From NCBI GenBank assembly GCA_011525625.1, contig WYAX01000015.1, forward strand, positions 1-64,000: a stretch of DNA of 64,000 nucleotides, written 5' to 3'. Of this stretch, positions 35,573 through 42,990 are shown piece by piece. The translations under genes and the position numbers were made by a program. The notes below the pieces were generated by a model, which made no database searches, was not told the origin of the DNA, and saw nothing but the letters and a program-made list of their open reading frames with translations. Every line of letters starts with the position of its first letter. Positions within the stretch are counted from its first letter, which is position 1. The stretch is from Nitrospira defluvii. Its GTDB lineage: Bacteria; Nitrospirota; Nitrospiria; Nitrospirales; Nitrospiraceae.

Positions 35573-36190
35573 ATGAGCGGCTGGTCTGCTCCCGCAGCCG
35601 TCGATGGGCAGCCAGGCAACCTCTGCCTGGGTGAGAGGGTGGGCTCTCTGGATCGAACCCAGGCATTGGACCGGTTCCTGGCGGGGATTGAGCGGCGCGC
35701 ATTCCGTATGGCGCATCTTGCCACAGGGAATGAAGATGAGGCCCTGGATCTCGTCCAGGATGCCATGCTGAAACTGGCCCAGAAGTACGGTGCACGGCCT
35801 GAGGAGGAATGGGGGCCGCTGTTTCATTGTATTCTTCAAAGCCGCATTCGGGATTGGTATCGACGGGAACGGGTGCGGAATCGACTGCGAGAGTTCTTTC
35901 GCGGTTCGCAGGACGAGGAAGAGGGCGAAGACCCGCTGGAGCAGGTTCCCGACTCGACGGGGCCCGCACCCGATGAGGAGGTGCAGCGGAAACGGGCCTG
36001 TGCGGCATTGGAGGTTGCCTTGCGAGCCCTTCCGCTGCGCCAGCAACAAGCGTTTCTCTTGCGGATCTGGGAGGAACTGGACGTGGCCCAAACGGCCCGC
36101 GCCATGGGCTGCTCAGAAGGGAGTGTCAAAACCCATTTGTTCCGCGCGTTACAGGTCTTGCGACAGCGATTGGGAGCACATTGGCCATGA
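35573..36190 (+). CDS. ECF-type RNA polymerase sigma factor
   Basis: The 205-residue product has region 2 ([21 protein letters not shown] and the LHDW-like [15 protein letters not shown] segment) and region 4 ([23 protein letters not shown] with the [13 protein letters not shown] recognition helix). A long acidic linker ([14 protein letters not shown]) separates them. The start at 35573 follows GGTGGGGGA; the frame is open further upstream but without family resemblance. Its stop overlaps the next gene by 4 bases. It heads a compact four-gene operon that resembles the sigma/DUF3619/DUF3106 clusters known in other bacteria. Confidence 0.9.
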   Translation: MSGWSAPAAVDGQPGNLCLGERVGSLDRTQALDRFLAGIERRAFRMAHLATGNEDEALDLVQDAMLKLAQKYGARPEEEWGPLFHCILQSRIRDWYRRERVRNRLREFFRGSQDEEEGEDPLEQVPDSTGPAPDEEVQRKRACAALEVALRALPLRQQQAFLLRIWEELDVAQTARAMGCSEGSVKTHLFRALQVLRQRLGAHWP

Positions 36191-36543
36191 ACCAACGATC
36201 GGATGAGCAGCTGGATCCACTGGCATCGGCGGCGAAGCGTTTGCTCGATCAGAGTGTCGAAGAACTCGATCAGAAGACAGTTTTTGCGCTGCAGCGTGCG
36301 CGGCTGAATGCTGTCAGCTTGTCGCGCCTGCGCCGGCCCTGGCCTCGATGGGCGCCTGCACTGGCCCTGGCCTCAATGGCGGCTCTGGCGGTGACGATGT
36401 GGCTGTGGCAGGCGAATGGGACCAACCACTCGCCTCTGCTTTTGGAAGATCTCGAATTGATGCAATCGCCGGAAAATCTGGAATTGTCCGAGGATCTCGA
36501 ATTTTACGATTGGCTGGCCGATGGGACGGCCACAACCGGGTAG
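36187..36543 (+). CDS. single-span membrane protein, probable anti-sigma partner (DUF3619-like)
   Basis: The 118-residue product has a cytoplasmic helical N-terminus ([20 protein letters not shown]), one membrane helix ([19 protein letters not shown]) and an acidic, Leu/Glu-rich periplasmic tail. Size, topology and position directly after an ECF sigma gene match DUF3619-type proteins that are presumed anti-sigma factors. The ATG at 36187 overlaps the sigma stop (ATGA). Its own end overlaps the next gene by 23 bases. Anti-sigma function is inferred from context. Confidence 0.72.
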   Translation: MNQRSDEQLDPLASAAKRLLDQSVEELDQKTVFALQRARLNAVSLSRLRRPWPRWAPALALASMAALAVTMWLWQANGTNHSPLLLEDLELMQSPENLELSEDLEFYDWLADGTATTG

Positions 36544-36847
36544 GTCGGGATTGGTGTTGCTGGTCTGCCTGGTGGTCGGGCTTGCGGAAGCGGCGCCTGT
36601 ACCGGCTCCACCGGCAGAAGCGCTGGACGCCGAGTTACTCGATTTTCTGGACAGCTGGCAGGATGAGGAGGGGCGCTGGATCGATCCATTTACCGTGACG
36701 AACAATCCGGCTCCCCAGGCTCCCGCAGAGCCGACGCCAAATCGCAACGGGAGGCCCGCCGATGCTCGCAAACCCGGGCGCGAGGCACCGTCGATGCCAG
36801 CCCAAGACCACCCGCGCGACCCATTGAGGATGCAAACTGGCCCATGA
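36521..36847 (+). CDS. small secreted proline-rich protein
   Basis: The 108-residue product has a signal peptide (hydrophobic SGLVLLVCLVVGLAEA, cleavage near AEAAPV), an acidic helical block (LDAELLDFLDSWQDEEGRW) and a proline/arginine-rich tail. It lies in the overlapping operon between the presumed anti-sigma gene and the DUF3106 gene, sharing 23 and 4 bases with them. The block LDFLDSW is reminiscent of the tail of the upstream protein ([10 protein letters not shown]). No function is recognised. Confidence 0.65.
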   Translation: MGRPQPGRSGLVLLVCLVVGLAEAAPVPAPPAEALDAELLDFLDSWQDEEGRWIDPFTVTNNPAPQAPAEPTPNRNGRPADARKPGREAPSMPAQDHPRDPLRMQTGP

Positions 36848-37350
36848 GCGTGTTCCTGATCGCCATACTGGTGTTGATGCTTGGGGTGATGCCTGCCTGG
36901 GCGCAGGGTGATCAGGCAGGGGTGCAGTGGAACCAGCTGAGTTCGGGTGAGCAGCAACTGTTGCAGCGGTTCAGCGACAAGTGGGATCAGCTACCGCCAC
37001 GGAAACAGCAACGTTTGCGGAAGGGCGCCCAACAGTGGGGCACCATGACCCCTGAAGAGCGTCAGGAGGCGAAACAACGCTTCAAGCAATGGCGATCGCT
37101 CCCGCCTGAGCAGCAACAGCAGGTGCGCGAACGCTTTCAACAGTTTCGTCAGCTTCCGCCGGAACAGCGTGAGTCGGTGCGCAATGCTCGGCGATGGTTT
37201 CGGTCGCTCCCGCCCGAACAGCGGAAGGAATTGCGGGAAAAGTTTCAGACGATGTCCCCGGAGGAACGGCGGGCCTATCGACGCGAGCTTCGACGCCAGT
37301 ACGGTGGGAATGGCGGTAACCAGGCTCTGGACGGGACCTCCTCACGATAG
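36844..37350 (+). CDS. DUF3106-type secreted repeat protein
   Basis: The 168-residue product has a signal peptide (cleavage after AWAQ) and a mature part made of about five charged helical repeats of 16-18 residues, each built on the pattern L-P-P-E-Q-R followed by R/K-rich and aromatic positions (RFKQWRSL, RFQQFRQL, ARRWFRSL, KFQTM). DUF3106 proteins are periplasmic and often lie next to ECF sigma genes; they resemble the CpxP/Spy style of stress chaperones in composition. The gene starts on an ATGA overlap. The role in envelope-stress sensing or protection is inferred. Confidence 0.8.
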   Translation: MSVFLIAILVLMLGVMPAWAQGDQAGVQWNQLSSGEQQLLQRFSDKWDQLPPRKQQRLRKGAQQWGTMTPEERQEAKQRFKQWRSLPPEQQQQVRERFQQFRQLPPEQRESVRNARRWFRSLPPEQRKELREKFQTMSPEERRAYRRELRRQYGGNGGNQALDGTSSR

Positions 37351-37397
37351 TCGCGGGGCGCCTTCAGACCCTCAGCTTCCCGTGGTTCCGCTGATTG

Positions 37398-38375
37398 CTA
37401 GGCTGCGTGCGAGTCGGAGGCTGGGTCTTCGGCCTCTGTCTTTCTGTTGTCTTTGACGTAGACGCTGCCGGGTTGGCTCTTGGCAAGCTTCTTCAATTCC
37501 GAGGCAATCTTGCTGACATCGCCGGGGTGGGAGATGGTGCGATGTTCATTGGTCACGACGGCGATCGACAGGCTCATGATCGGAAAGCGTTCGTGGTTGC
37601 CGCGTCGGTCGACCGAGTCGATGAATCCTTTGGCACGGTCTTCCGGATCGTAGAAATCCGGGATCACCAAGTCGAACCGTTTGATCAGGGTCTGACAAAT
37701 GGCTTCAATGGTGGTCGGCACACTCATAAACACAAAATCGTCTCCGCCCACATGGCCGACGAATCCGTCCGTTCCCGCGAGTTCGCTCACGACCGTCGTG
37801 AGAATCCGGCAGGTGACCACTAACACTTCATCGCCTCGGGCGTACCCGTAGCGGTCGTTGAACGATTTGAAGTTGTCGATGTCCAGGTAGGCGAGCGCGA
37901 AGGGCGCGCCGCTTTCGATCCGTGCCGTCGTTTCGTGGAGAATGGTGCTGTTGCCAGGCAGGCGAGTCAGCGGATTGGCATCCAGTGAACGCTCAAGCCG
38001 GCTGAGGCACAGACGCACACGCTGCGGGACTTCTTCCGGCCGGTAGGGCACGGCAATGTAGTCGTCGATGCCGAGTGTGGCCCAATCCAAATCGTTGACG
38101 CGGATATCCCGCACCAGGATGATCAACGGCAGCCGCCCCAAAAAAGGATCGGTGCGGAGTTCCTTGGCCAGCGTGTCAGCCGAGCGCCCATTCGTGCCTT
38201 CCGCCGCCAAAACGAGGCAGGGCGGATCGTGCACCAGTTCATGCATGGCCAATCGTCCCGCATCGGCGGCGATGACGCTGAACCCTGACCGATTGAGCCC
38301 GGTCGTCAACCGCTCGATTTCGATCGGGTCGTTGTGCAGGAGCAGGATCCGTCGGTTGGCAGCAAGCCCACTCAT
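37398..38375 (-). CDS. diguanylate cyclase-like protein with pseudo-receiver domain
   Basis: The 325-residue product has an N-terminal receiver-like domain in which the phospho-acceptor aspartate is replaced (Ala58 in LVLAAEG) and the conserved lysine is absent (VPYRP), so it cannot be phosphorylated in the usual way. The C-terminal GGDEF domain has the metal-binding LDIDNFK block and the active motif GGDDF, which is compatible with c-di-GMP synthesis; no RxxD inhibitory site is seen at the usual place. The domain also carries an insertion rich in Asp/Arg around DFYDPEDR. Its ATG overlaps the HDOD stop (ATGA), making it the last gene of a three-gene operon. Confidence 0.88.
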   Translation of the reverse strand: MSGLAANRRILLLHNDPIEIERLTTGLNRSGFSVIAADAGRLAMHELVHDPPCLVLAAEGTNGRSADTLAKELRTDPFLGRLPLIILVRDIRVNDLDWATLGIDDYIAVPYRPEEVPQRVRLCLSRLERSLDANPLTRLPGNSTILHETTARIESGAPFALAYLDIDNFKSFNDRYGYARGDEVLVVTCRILTTVVSELAGTDGFVGHVGGDDFVFMSVPTTIEAICQTLIKRFDLVIPDFYDPEDRAKGFIDSVDRRGNHERFPIMSLSIAVVTNEHRTISHPGDVSKIASELKKLAKSQPGSVYVKDNRKTEAEDPASDSHAA

Positions 38376-39208
38376 AAATAGTCGTCGATGGTTTGGAATT
38401 CTTCCGTGGCTTGGGCGAGACATCCGGCGAGGCTCTGTGGGTCCAAGCCAACCAGTTCCCAGGCCTGGCGCGACAGCGGGGGCACGAGATCGTCGCCGGG
38501 GTTTCCGCAGGCGAGGCCTTTTACCAGGACATCGGCCACGTGCACGATGGCGGTTTGCAGCTTCGCGTCTTGCGCCGCCGTCGGTGTGTGATGATGGAGG
38601 ATAGGTTCCCGCAGGCTGGTCGGGAGATGCCAGGCGGTGGCGAGCCAGCCCCCCACGTCGGCATGGGTCACCTCGAACAGCGCCTGTTCGGTTTCCATCA
38701 GGGAGTGGGAGGTGTGTTGGGTCGCCTGCGTGATCTGCCGGCCGACATCAGGCCATTTCACATAGAGCACGACCTTGCCGATATCGTGTAGGAGCCCGCC
38801 GACAAACACTTCTTCCGGATTCTTCATGCCCGCCTTCGTGCCGAGAATGTGCGAGGTGATGGCGACGCCCAAGGAGTGGCGCCACAGGTCATTCATGCCG
38901 GCGTTACGCATCATATCGAAGGCGGTGGCGCACAACGTCAGGCCCTTCACGACATTGAGACCCAGAACGACGACCGCATGCGCGACGGATGCGATCCGGG
39001 AAGGAAATCCATAAAACGGCGAATTCGCCAGTCGTAGGACTTTGGCCGACAGGACTTGGTCTTTTTCGATCAGGATGCCGATCTCCTCGGCGGAGACATT
39101 AGGTCGGCCGATCATCGAGGCCAGTTTCTGTACGACATGGGGCAGGGTCGGCAATTCGCCCACCTGTTCAATTCGTCGTCGAAGATCGACTTTGGCCGAA
39201 GGGCTCAT
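38372..39208 (-). CDS. HDOD-domain signalling protein
   Basis: The 278-residue product is almost entirely an HDOD domain: the PTLPHVVQKL start, the IEKDQVLSAKVLRLANSPFY block typical of the family, and a GGLLHDIGKV sequence that keeps the His-Asp pair of the related HD domain. HDOD proteins are usually non-enzymatic hubs in c-di-GMP and stress signalling. It overlaps its neighbours by 4 bases on both sides, so expression of the three products should be balanced. The partner is presumably the GGDEF protein encoded next. Confidence 0.88.
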   Translation of the reverse strand: MSPSAKVDLRRRIEQVGELPTLPHVVQKLASMIGRPNVSAEEIGILIEKDQVLSAKVLRLANSPFYGFPSRIASVAHAVVVLGLNVVKGLTLCATAFDMMRNAGMNDLWRHSLGVAITSHILGTKAGMKNPEEVFVGGLLHDIGKVVLYVKWPDVGRQITQATQHTSHSLMETEQALFEVTHADVGGWLATAWHLPTSLREPILHHHTPTAAQDAKLQTAIVHVADVLVKGLACGNPGDDLVPPLSRQAWELVGLDPQSLAGCLAQATEEFQTIDDYL

Positions 39209-39540
39209 GTGGTCGGTGGTGCCTCCGGAGGATCGGACACTCCGTGCGTCGCCCGGAGTTGGAGGCGAATCGCTTCACGAAGCTGGTATTGGAGAGGATC
39301 GTCGATCACGCGTCGGAAACGATGGTCGAGCTCGGCTTCCAACTCATCGAGGGTTTTCCCGCTGGCGTCACCGGCTTCGCCTTCTACGTAGACGGAGGGG
39401 AGTCCCAGACGTTGAAGCCGGGCGAGCGTGGCGTCATCCAGTTCGGCGCCGATGGGGAGCACGACCAAGCCCGTGCTGTTGGTGACGGGTTTGGCCAGGA
39501 TCATCCCTGGCGTGAGTTCTTCGATCACGACGCGTTTCAT
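39205..39540 (-). CDS. small protein with a domain seen at the N-terminus of HD-GYP phosphodiesterases
   Basis: The 111-residue product has the pattern V-I-E-E-L-T-P-G-M-I-L-A-K-P-V followed by GLVVLPIGAELDD and LPSVYVEG, the small beta domain often found before HD-GYP c-di-GMP phosphodiesterases. Here it stands alone, followed by a charged helical tail. It is the first gene of the operon with HDOD and GGDEF proteins, with an ATGA overlap to the HDOD gene. Role unknown, likely a signalling adaptor. Confidence 0.72.
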   Translation of the reverse strand: MKRVVIEELTPGMILAKPVTNSTGLVVLPIGAELDDATLARLQRLGLPSVYVEGEAGDASGKTLDELEAELDHRFRRVIDDPLQYQLREAIRLQLRATHGVSDPPEAPPTT

Positions 39541-39682
39541 GTGACTGGTCTCTGCTGGAACGAACGGTGCCAGGGGCCTGATACGGTAGTGCCTTATCGG
39601 TCGATTCCGGCTGAATCTAAAATGAGTGGAGGAACCCGGCGGCTGAGAGCAGACAGGCGGCATACGACTTTGTGTCGTCGGC

Positions 39683-39711
39683 TTGACAGGATGGGGGACA
39701 ATCCACAGAAT
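39683..39711 (+). promoter_or_regulatory. candidate sigma-70 promoter of the AIM24 gene
   Basis: A perfect TTGACA (39683-39688) is followed after 17 bases by CAGAAT (39706-39711; 4 of 6 matches). It lies 45 bases before the start codon at 39756. The -10 box is only moderate. Confidence 0.5.
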
Positions 39712-39755
39712 CATGCCGGTCACCAGGGGCTGTCGTTTGACGAAAGGAACGATCG

Positions 39756-40439
39756 ATGAAGTGTGAGATTTTGTATCCCGGGGCGTTTCCGATGGTGCGG
39801 GTGTATTTGGATGCCAATGAGACGGTGAAGGCCGAATCCGGGGCCATGGTGGCCGCCTCGCCGACCATCGATATTGAGAGCAAGATGGAGGGCGGATTCC
39901 TGGGCGCGTTGTCACGGAAGATGTTAAGCGGCGAAAAGTTCTTCTTTCAGACGCTGCGGGCCAGCCGCGGGGCGGGCGAGGTCCTGCTGGCGCCGACGGT
40001 ACCCGGCGAGATCGTCTTGCTGGAGCTCGACGGTGTGAATGAATACATGGTGCAGAAGGACGGGTTTCTGGCCGGCGCGGAGGGCGTGAAGATCGAGAGC
40101 AAGATGCAAAGCCTCACGCGCGGCTTGTTGGGCGGGGAAGGATTTTTTATCCTCAAAATCGGTGGGATCGGCCAGCTCGTCCTCAACAGCTTCGGCGCCA
40201 TCCATAAAATTGAGCTGAAGCCGAACGAAGAGTACATCGTCGACAACAGCCACCTGGTGGCCTGGACCTCCACCACAACGTACAATATCGAGAAGGCCTC
40301 ATCCGGCTGGATCGCCAGCCTCACGTCGGGTGAAGGACTCGTGTGTCGTTTCCGTGGTCCGGGAGTGGTCTACATTCAAAGCCGCAATCCCGGCAGTTTT
40401 GGAAATTGGATACGACAATTCATCCCCGTCTCGGAGTAG
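39756..40439 (+). CDS. AIM24/TIGR00266-family protein
   Basis: The 227-residue product is beta-rich with the AIM24 pattern: AESGAMVAASP near the N-terminus, IDIESKMEGGFLGAL, a second KIESKMQS copy, and the closing GPGVVYIQSRNP. The family forms a trimeric beta prism; its function is unknown and it is found across bacteria and in mitochondria. AAAGGA precedes the ATG. It stands alone between the signalling operon (divergent) and an inverted-repeat element. Confidence 0.9.
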   Translation: MKCEILYPGAFPMVRVYLDANETVKAESGAMVAASPTIDIESKMEGGFLGALSRKMLSGEKFFFQTLRASRGAGEVLLAPTVPGEIVLLELDGVNEYMVQKDGFLAGAEGVKIESKMQSLTRGLLGGEGFFILKIGGIGQLVLNSFGAIHKIELKPNEEYIVDNSHLVAWTSTTTYNIEKASSGWIASLTSGEGLVCRFRGPGVVYIQSRNPGSFGNWIRQFIPVSE

Positions 40440-40447
40440 CGACTGTC

Positions 40448-40554
40448 CAAAATGTTCGTGCACTTCGTTCTCGGCTCACGACAAATCCTCAACGTACCGC
40501 TGAGGGTACGCTTCCGGTTTGCGTTCGCCTGCGGCCTCGTGCACAACCATTTTG
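40448..40554. repeat. 107-bp element with terminal inverted repeats
   Basis: The ends are CAAAATGTTCGTGCAC (40448-40463) and the reverse complement of CAAAATGGTTGTGCAC (40539-40554), agreeing at 14 of 16 positions. In the middle is a hairpin CGTACC-N6-GGTACG (40493-40510). The region between the AIM24 and M48 genes carries no gene. The layout is that of a MITE or REP/BIME-type unit; whether other copies exist cannot be seen from one window. Confidence 0.6.
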
Positions 40555-40661
40555 ATCAGCCGCAACATCTGGGCCGACGAATTCTACTTCCAAATGCTCT
40601 CGCCTGCGGCCGCGTTGGCCGCCGTTTTGAGCACCCGTGTGAAGAGGGTTGAGTACTGAAG

Positions 40662-41795
40662 ATGCCCCTAGTTCCCAATGCACTCTGTTTCAGTGATGGC
40701 CTGCCGGGCGCGGGTGCTCCGTGTCATGTCACGGTATCCGACAACGGGTTGACCATGGTTCCGGTCGGGGACTCTGTGCTTCGCGAAGAGGCGATCGCGT
40801 TTACAGACATGTCGGTCGAGGCCGGTGGATTGGACCACGATCAGCTGGTGGTGTCGTGGGGCGACGGCACGTCGCGCAGGACCGTGTATCTCAAAGATCC
40901 GGCCTTGATCGTCGCGTTCCGCCGCGCCGCCCCGTCGCAGTTGACGGCACATCTTGAGCGAGCTGCTGAGCAGGTCCGGCGCGCACGACACAGCCATCGC
41001 CTGCTGTGGAGCAGTGTCGCGGGAGTCCTGATCGGCCTGGTCCTGTTCCTGTGGTTCGGGTCCGATCTGGTCGTCGAATGGGCGGTCGCCCGAATTCCCA
41101 TTGAGTGGGAACAAAAACTCGGTGAAACGGTGTACCAGGACTTCCTGTCCAAGGAGACAGTCCTGAAGGACGGTCCGGCGGTCAGCGCCGTGCAGGAGAT
41201 GACGCAGCGGCTGACCGAGAAAATTCCCAACAGTCCCTACAAATTTCAGGTGTCGGTGGTGCAGGGCCCCGTGGTGAACGCCTTCGCCTTACCCGGAGGC
41301 TATGTGGTGGTGTTTACCGGTTTGATGAACAAGGCGGAAAGCGGCGAGGAGGTGGCCGGGGTCTTGAGCCACGAGCTGAACCATGTGCTGCAGCGGCACG
41401 GGCTGGAGCGTATGGTCACAATGCTGGGGTTGGCGGCTGTGGTCGGCATAGTGTTGGGGGATCAGCAGGGCGTGCTTGGTTTGGCCAAGCAGTTGGGTAT
41501 GGAGCTGGCGACGCTGAAGTTCGGCCGCGCACAGGAGACGGAAGCCGATCTCACCGGCCTTCGCCTGCTCTCCGATGCGCGGATCGCGCCGGACGGCATG
41601 ATCCGATTTTTTGAACGCTTGTCTGAGAAAGACAAGGAACGTGTTGAGCTGTTCTCTACCCATCCCATGAGCGCGGCTCGTGCGGAACGACTGAAGGCCG
41701 AATTGGCGGCATTGCCTAAACGGACGCCGATCCCGTTTACATTCGAGTGGAAGCCGGTGCAGGACTCATTGGCCTTGTCCGTGCCGAAAAAATAG
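40662..41795 (+). CDS. M48-family membrane metalloprotease
   Basis: The 377-residue product has a soluble N-terminal domain (1-105), one membrane helix (LLWSSVAGVLIGLVLFLWFG) and an M48 protease domain with the zinc motif HELNH and the third ligand in ETEAD. The STHP block that follows is usual for the family (HtpX/BepA group). Such proteases degrade misfolded envelope proteins. No strong ribosome-binding site precedes the ATG, though the domain start fits. The next gene begins 12 bases after the stop. Confidence 0.9.
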   Translation: MPLVPNALCFSDGLPGAGAPCHVTVSDNGLTMVPVGDSVLREEAIAFTDMSVEAGGLDHDQLVVSWGDGTSRRTVYLKDPALIVAFRRAAPSQLTAHLERAAEQVRRARHSHRLLWSSVAGVLIGLVLFLWFGSDLVVEWAVARIPIEWEQKLGETVYQDFLSKETVLKDGPAVSAVQEMTQRLTEKIPNSPYKFQVSVVQGPVVNAFALPGGYVVVFTGLMNKAESGEEVAGVLSHELNHVLQRHGLERMVTMLGLAAVVGIVLGDQQGVLGLAKQLGMELATLKFGRAQETEADLTGLRLLSDARIAPDGMIRFFERLSEKDKERVELFSTHPMSAARAERLKAELAALPKRTPIPFTFEWKPVQDSLALSVPKK

Positions 41796-41807
41796 GCGGA
41801 ACATCTG

Positions 41808-42293
41808 ATGCGCATCGGCGTGATCTCCGATACCCATGGACTGTTCGATCGGGCGATCCTGCGTCATTTTTCCGGAGTCGATCATATTCTGCACGCGGGT
41901 GATATCGGCCGAGGGGATGTCCTCGCGCAGCTTCAACGAATCGCGCCGGTCACGGCGGTATCCGGCAATGTGGATGGATTCGAGGCCAGCGGGATTCCGG
42001 CGGAGCAGACCGTCGACCTGGCAGGCCATCGCATCGCGATCTACCACCGTTTGTACGAAGGCGGCCGACTGACGCGAGATGGCATCGACATGCTGGCGCG
42101 TACGCGTCCCACGCTCTGTGTGTACGGGCATACCCATCAGCCAAAGGCCGAATGGCGCGAGGGCATCCTGTTGTTCAACCCGGGTTCCGCCGGGCCCAAA
42201 CGGTTTCACCTGCCTCGCGCAGTGGGAGTGTTCGTCCTCGGCCACGATCGCGTTGAATCGAGACACATCCTCTTGGCCGGTCGCGCGGAATAG
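41808..42293 (+). CDS. YfcE-like metallophosphoesterase
   Basis: The 161-residue calcineurin-type phosphoesterase has the five metal-binding motifs: SDTHG, GDIG, GNVD, the YHR block, and GHTHQP with NPGS. The family hydrolyses phosphodiesters such as bis-pNPP or phosphorylated nucleotides in the cytoplasm; the natural substrate is not known. It follows the protease gene by 12 bases and may be in the same transcript. Confidence 0.9.
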   Translation: MRIGVISDTHGLFDRAILRHFSGVDHILHAGDIGRGDVLAQLQRIAPVTAVSGNVDGFEASGIPAEQTVDLAGHRIAIYHRLYEGGRLTRDGIDMLARTRPTLCVYGHTHQPKAEWREGILLFNPGSAGPKRFHLPRAVGVFVLGHDRVESRHILLAGRAE

Positions 42294-42319
42294 TCGAAGC
42301 TGAGCCGGGGATTTTTTAC

Positions 42320-42348
42320 TCTACATGCGGTGGAGGCTTGGCTATAAT
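42320..42348 (+). promoter_or_regulatory. candidate sigma-70 promoter of the DUF3015 gene
   Basis: A perfect -10 box TATAAT (42343-42348) is preceded after 17 bases by TCTACA (4 of 6 matches to TTGACA). It lies 72 bases before the start codon. Confidence 0.55.
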
Positions 42349-42419
42349 GCGGCAGGTTGCTTTGTTATCCGGTAGCTGATCGGGCGGAGTCATTCACGCG
42401 TTCACAAGGAGGAGGACGT

Positions 42420-42929
42420 ATGCTGAGACAAGTCATCGTTGCATTGGGTGTGGTCGCTGTTGCGTCACAGGCCGGCTTGGTCATGGCGGCCAATCCTGAT
42501 ACCGGTCCGGGGTGCGGTCTGGGAAAGTTGGCCTGGGCGGACTATAAAAACCAGAAGAACATTGCGCCTCAAGTGATGATGGCCACGACGAACGGCACGT
42601 TTGGCAGCGGGACGTTCGGTATCAGTTCCGGCACGTCAGGCTGTACGAATGATGGTCAAGTCATGGCGGATCAGAAGACCACGATGTTCGCGCTGTTGAA
42701 CTTCGAGAACCTGACGCAGGAAATGGCGCAGGGGAACGGGGAACACTTAGCGTCCCTGGCGACCCTGATGGGCGTACCGAGCGAGCAGCATGCGGCGTTC
42801 TTCGCATTGACCCAGGAGCGATACACTGCGTTGGTGCAGGATGGTGAAACCGCTTCGGTGGCGCTGGTGAAGACATTGAATGACGCGGTCTCCAAGAGCC
42901 CCGTCCTCGCCCAAGCCGTTAGCCGCTAA
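42420..42929 (+). CDS. DUF3015 secreted protein
   Basis: The 169-residue product has a signal peptide (cleavage near VMAA), then the family start GCGLGKLAW, a glycine/serine/threonine-rich stretch (TFGSGTFGISSGTSGC) and a helical C-terminal half. AAGGAGGAGG precedes the ATG. DUF3015 proteins are periplasmic and of unknown role; in other bacteria they are found beside DUF4105 proteins, as here. A strong terminator follows the stop. Confidence 0.88.
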   Translation: MLRQVIVALGVVAVASQAGLVMAANPDTGPGCGLGKLAWADYKNQKNIAPQVMMATTNGTFGSGTFGISSGTSGCTNDGQVMADQKTTMFALLNFENLTQEMAQGNGEHLASLATLMGVPSEQHAAFFALTQERYTALVQDGETASVALVKTLNDAVSKSPVLAQAVSR

Positions 42930-42940
42930 TACATATCAAG

Positions 42941-42978
42941 CCGGGGCCCCGGTCATCCGCCGGGGCCCTGCGTTTTTT
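42941..42978 (+). terminator. Rho-independent terminator after DUF3015
   Basis: A 9-bp GC stem (42944-42952 with 42960-42968) and 7-base loop are followed by TTTTTT (42973-42978). It lies 12 bases before the GTG of the DUF4105 gene, so that gene may be expressed mainly by read-through. Confidence 0.85.
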
Positions 42979-42990
42979 CTGCTCCCGATC

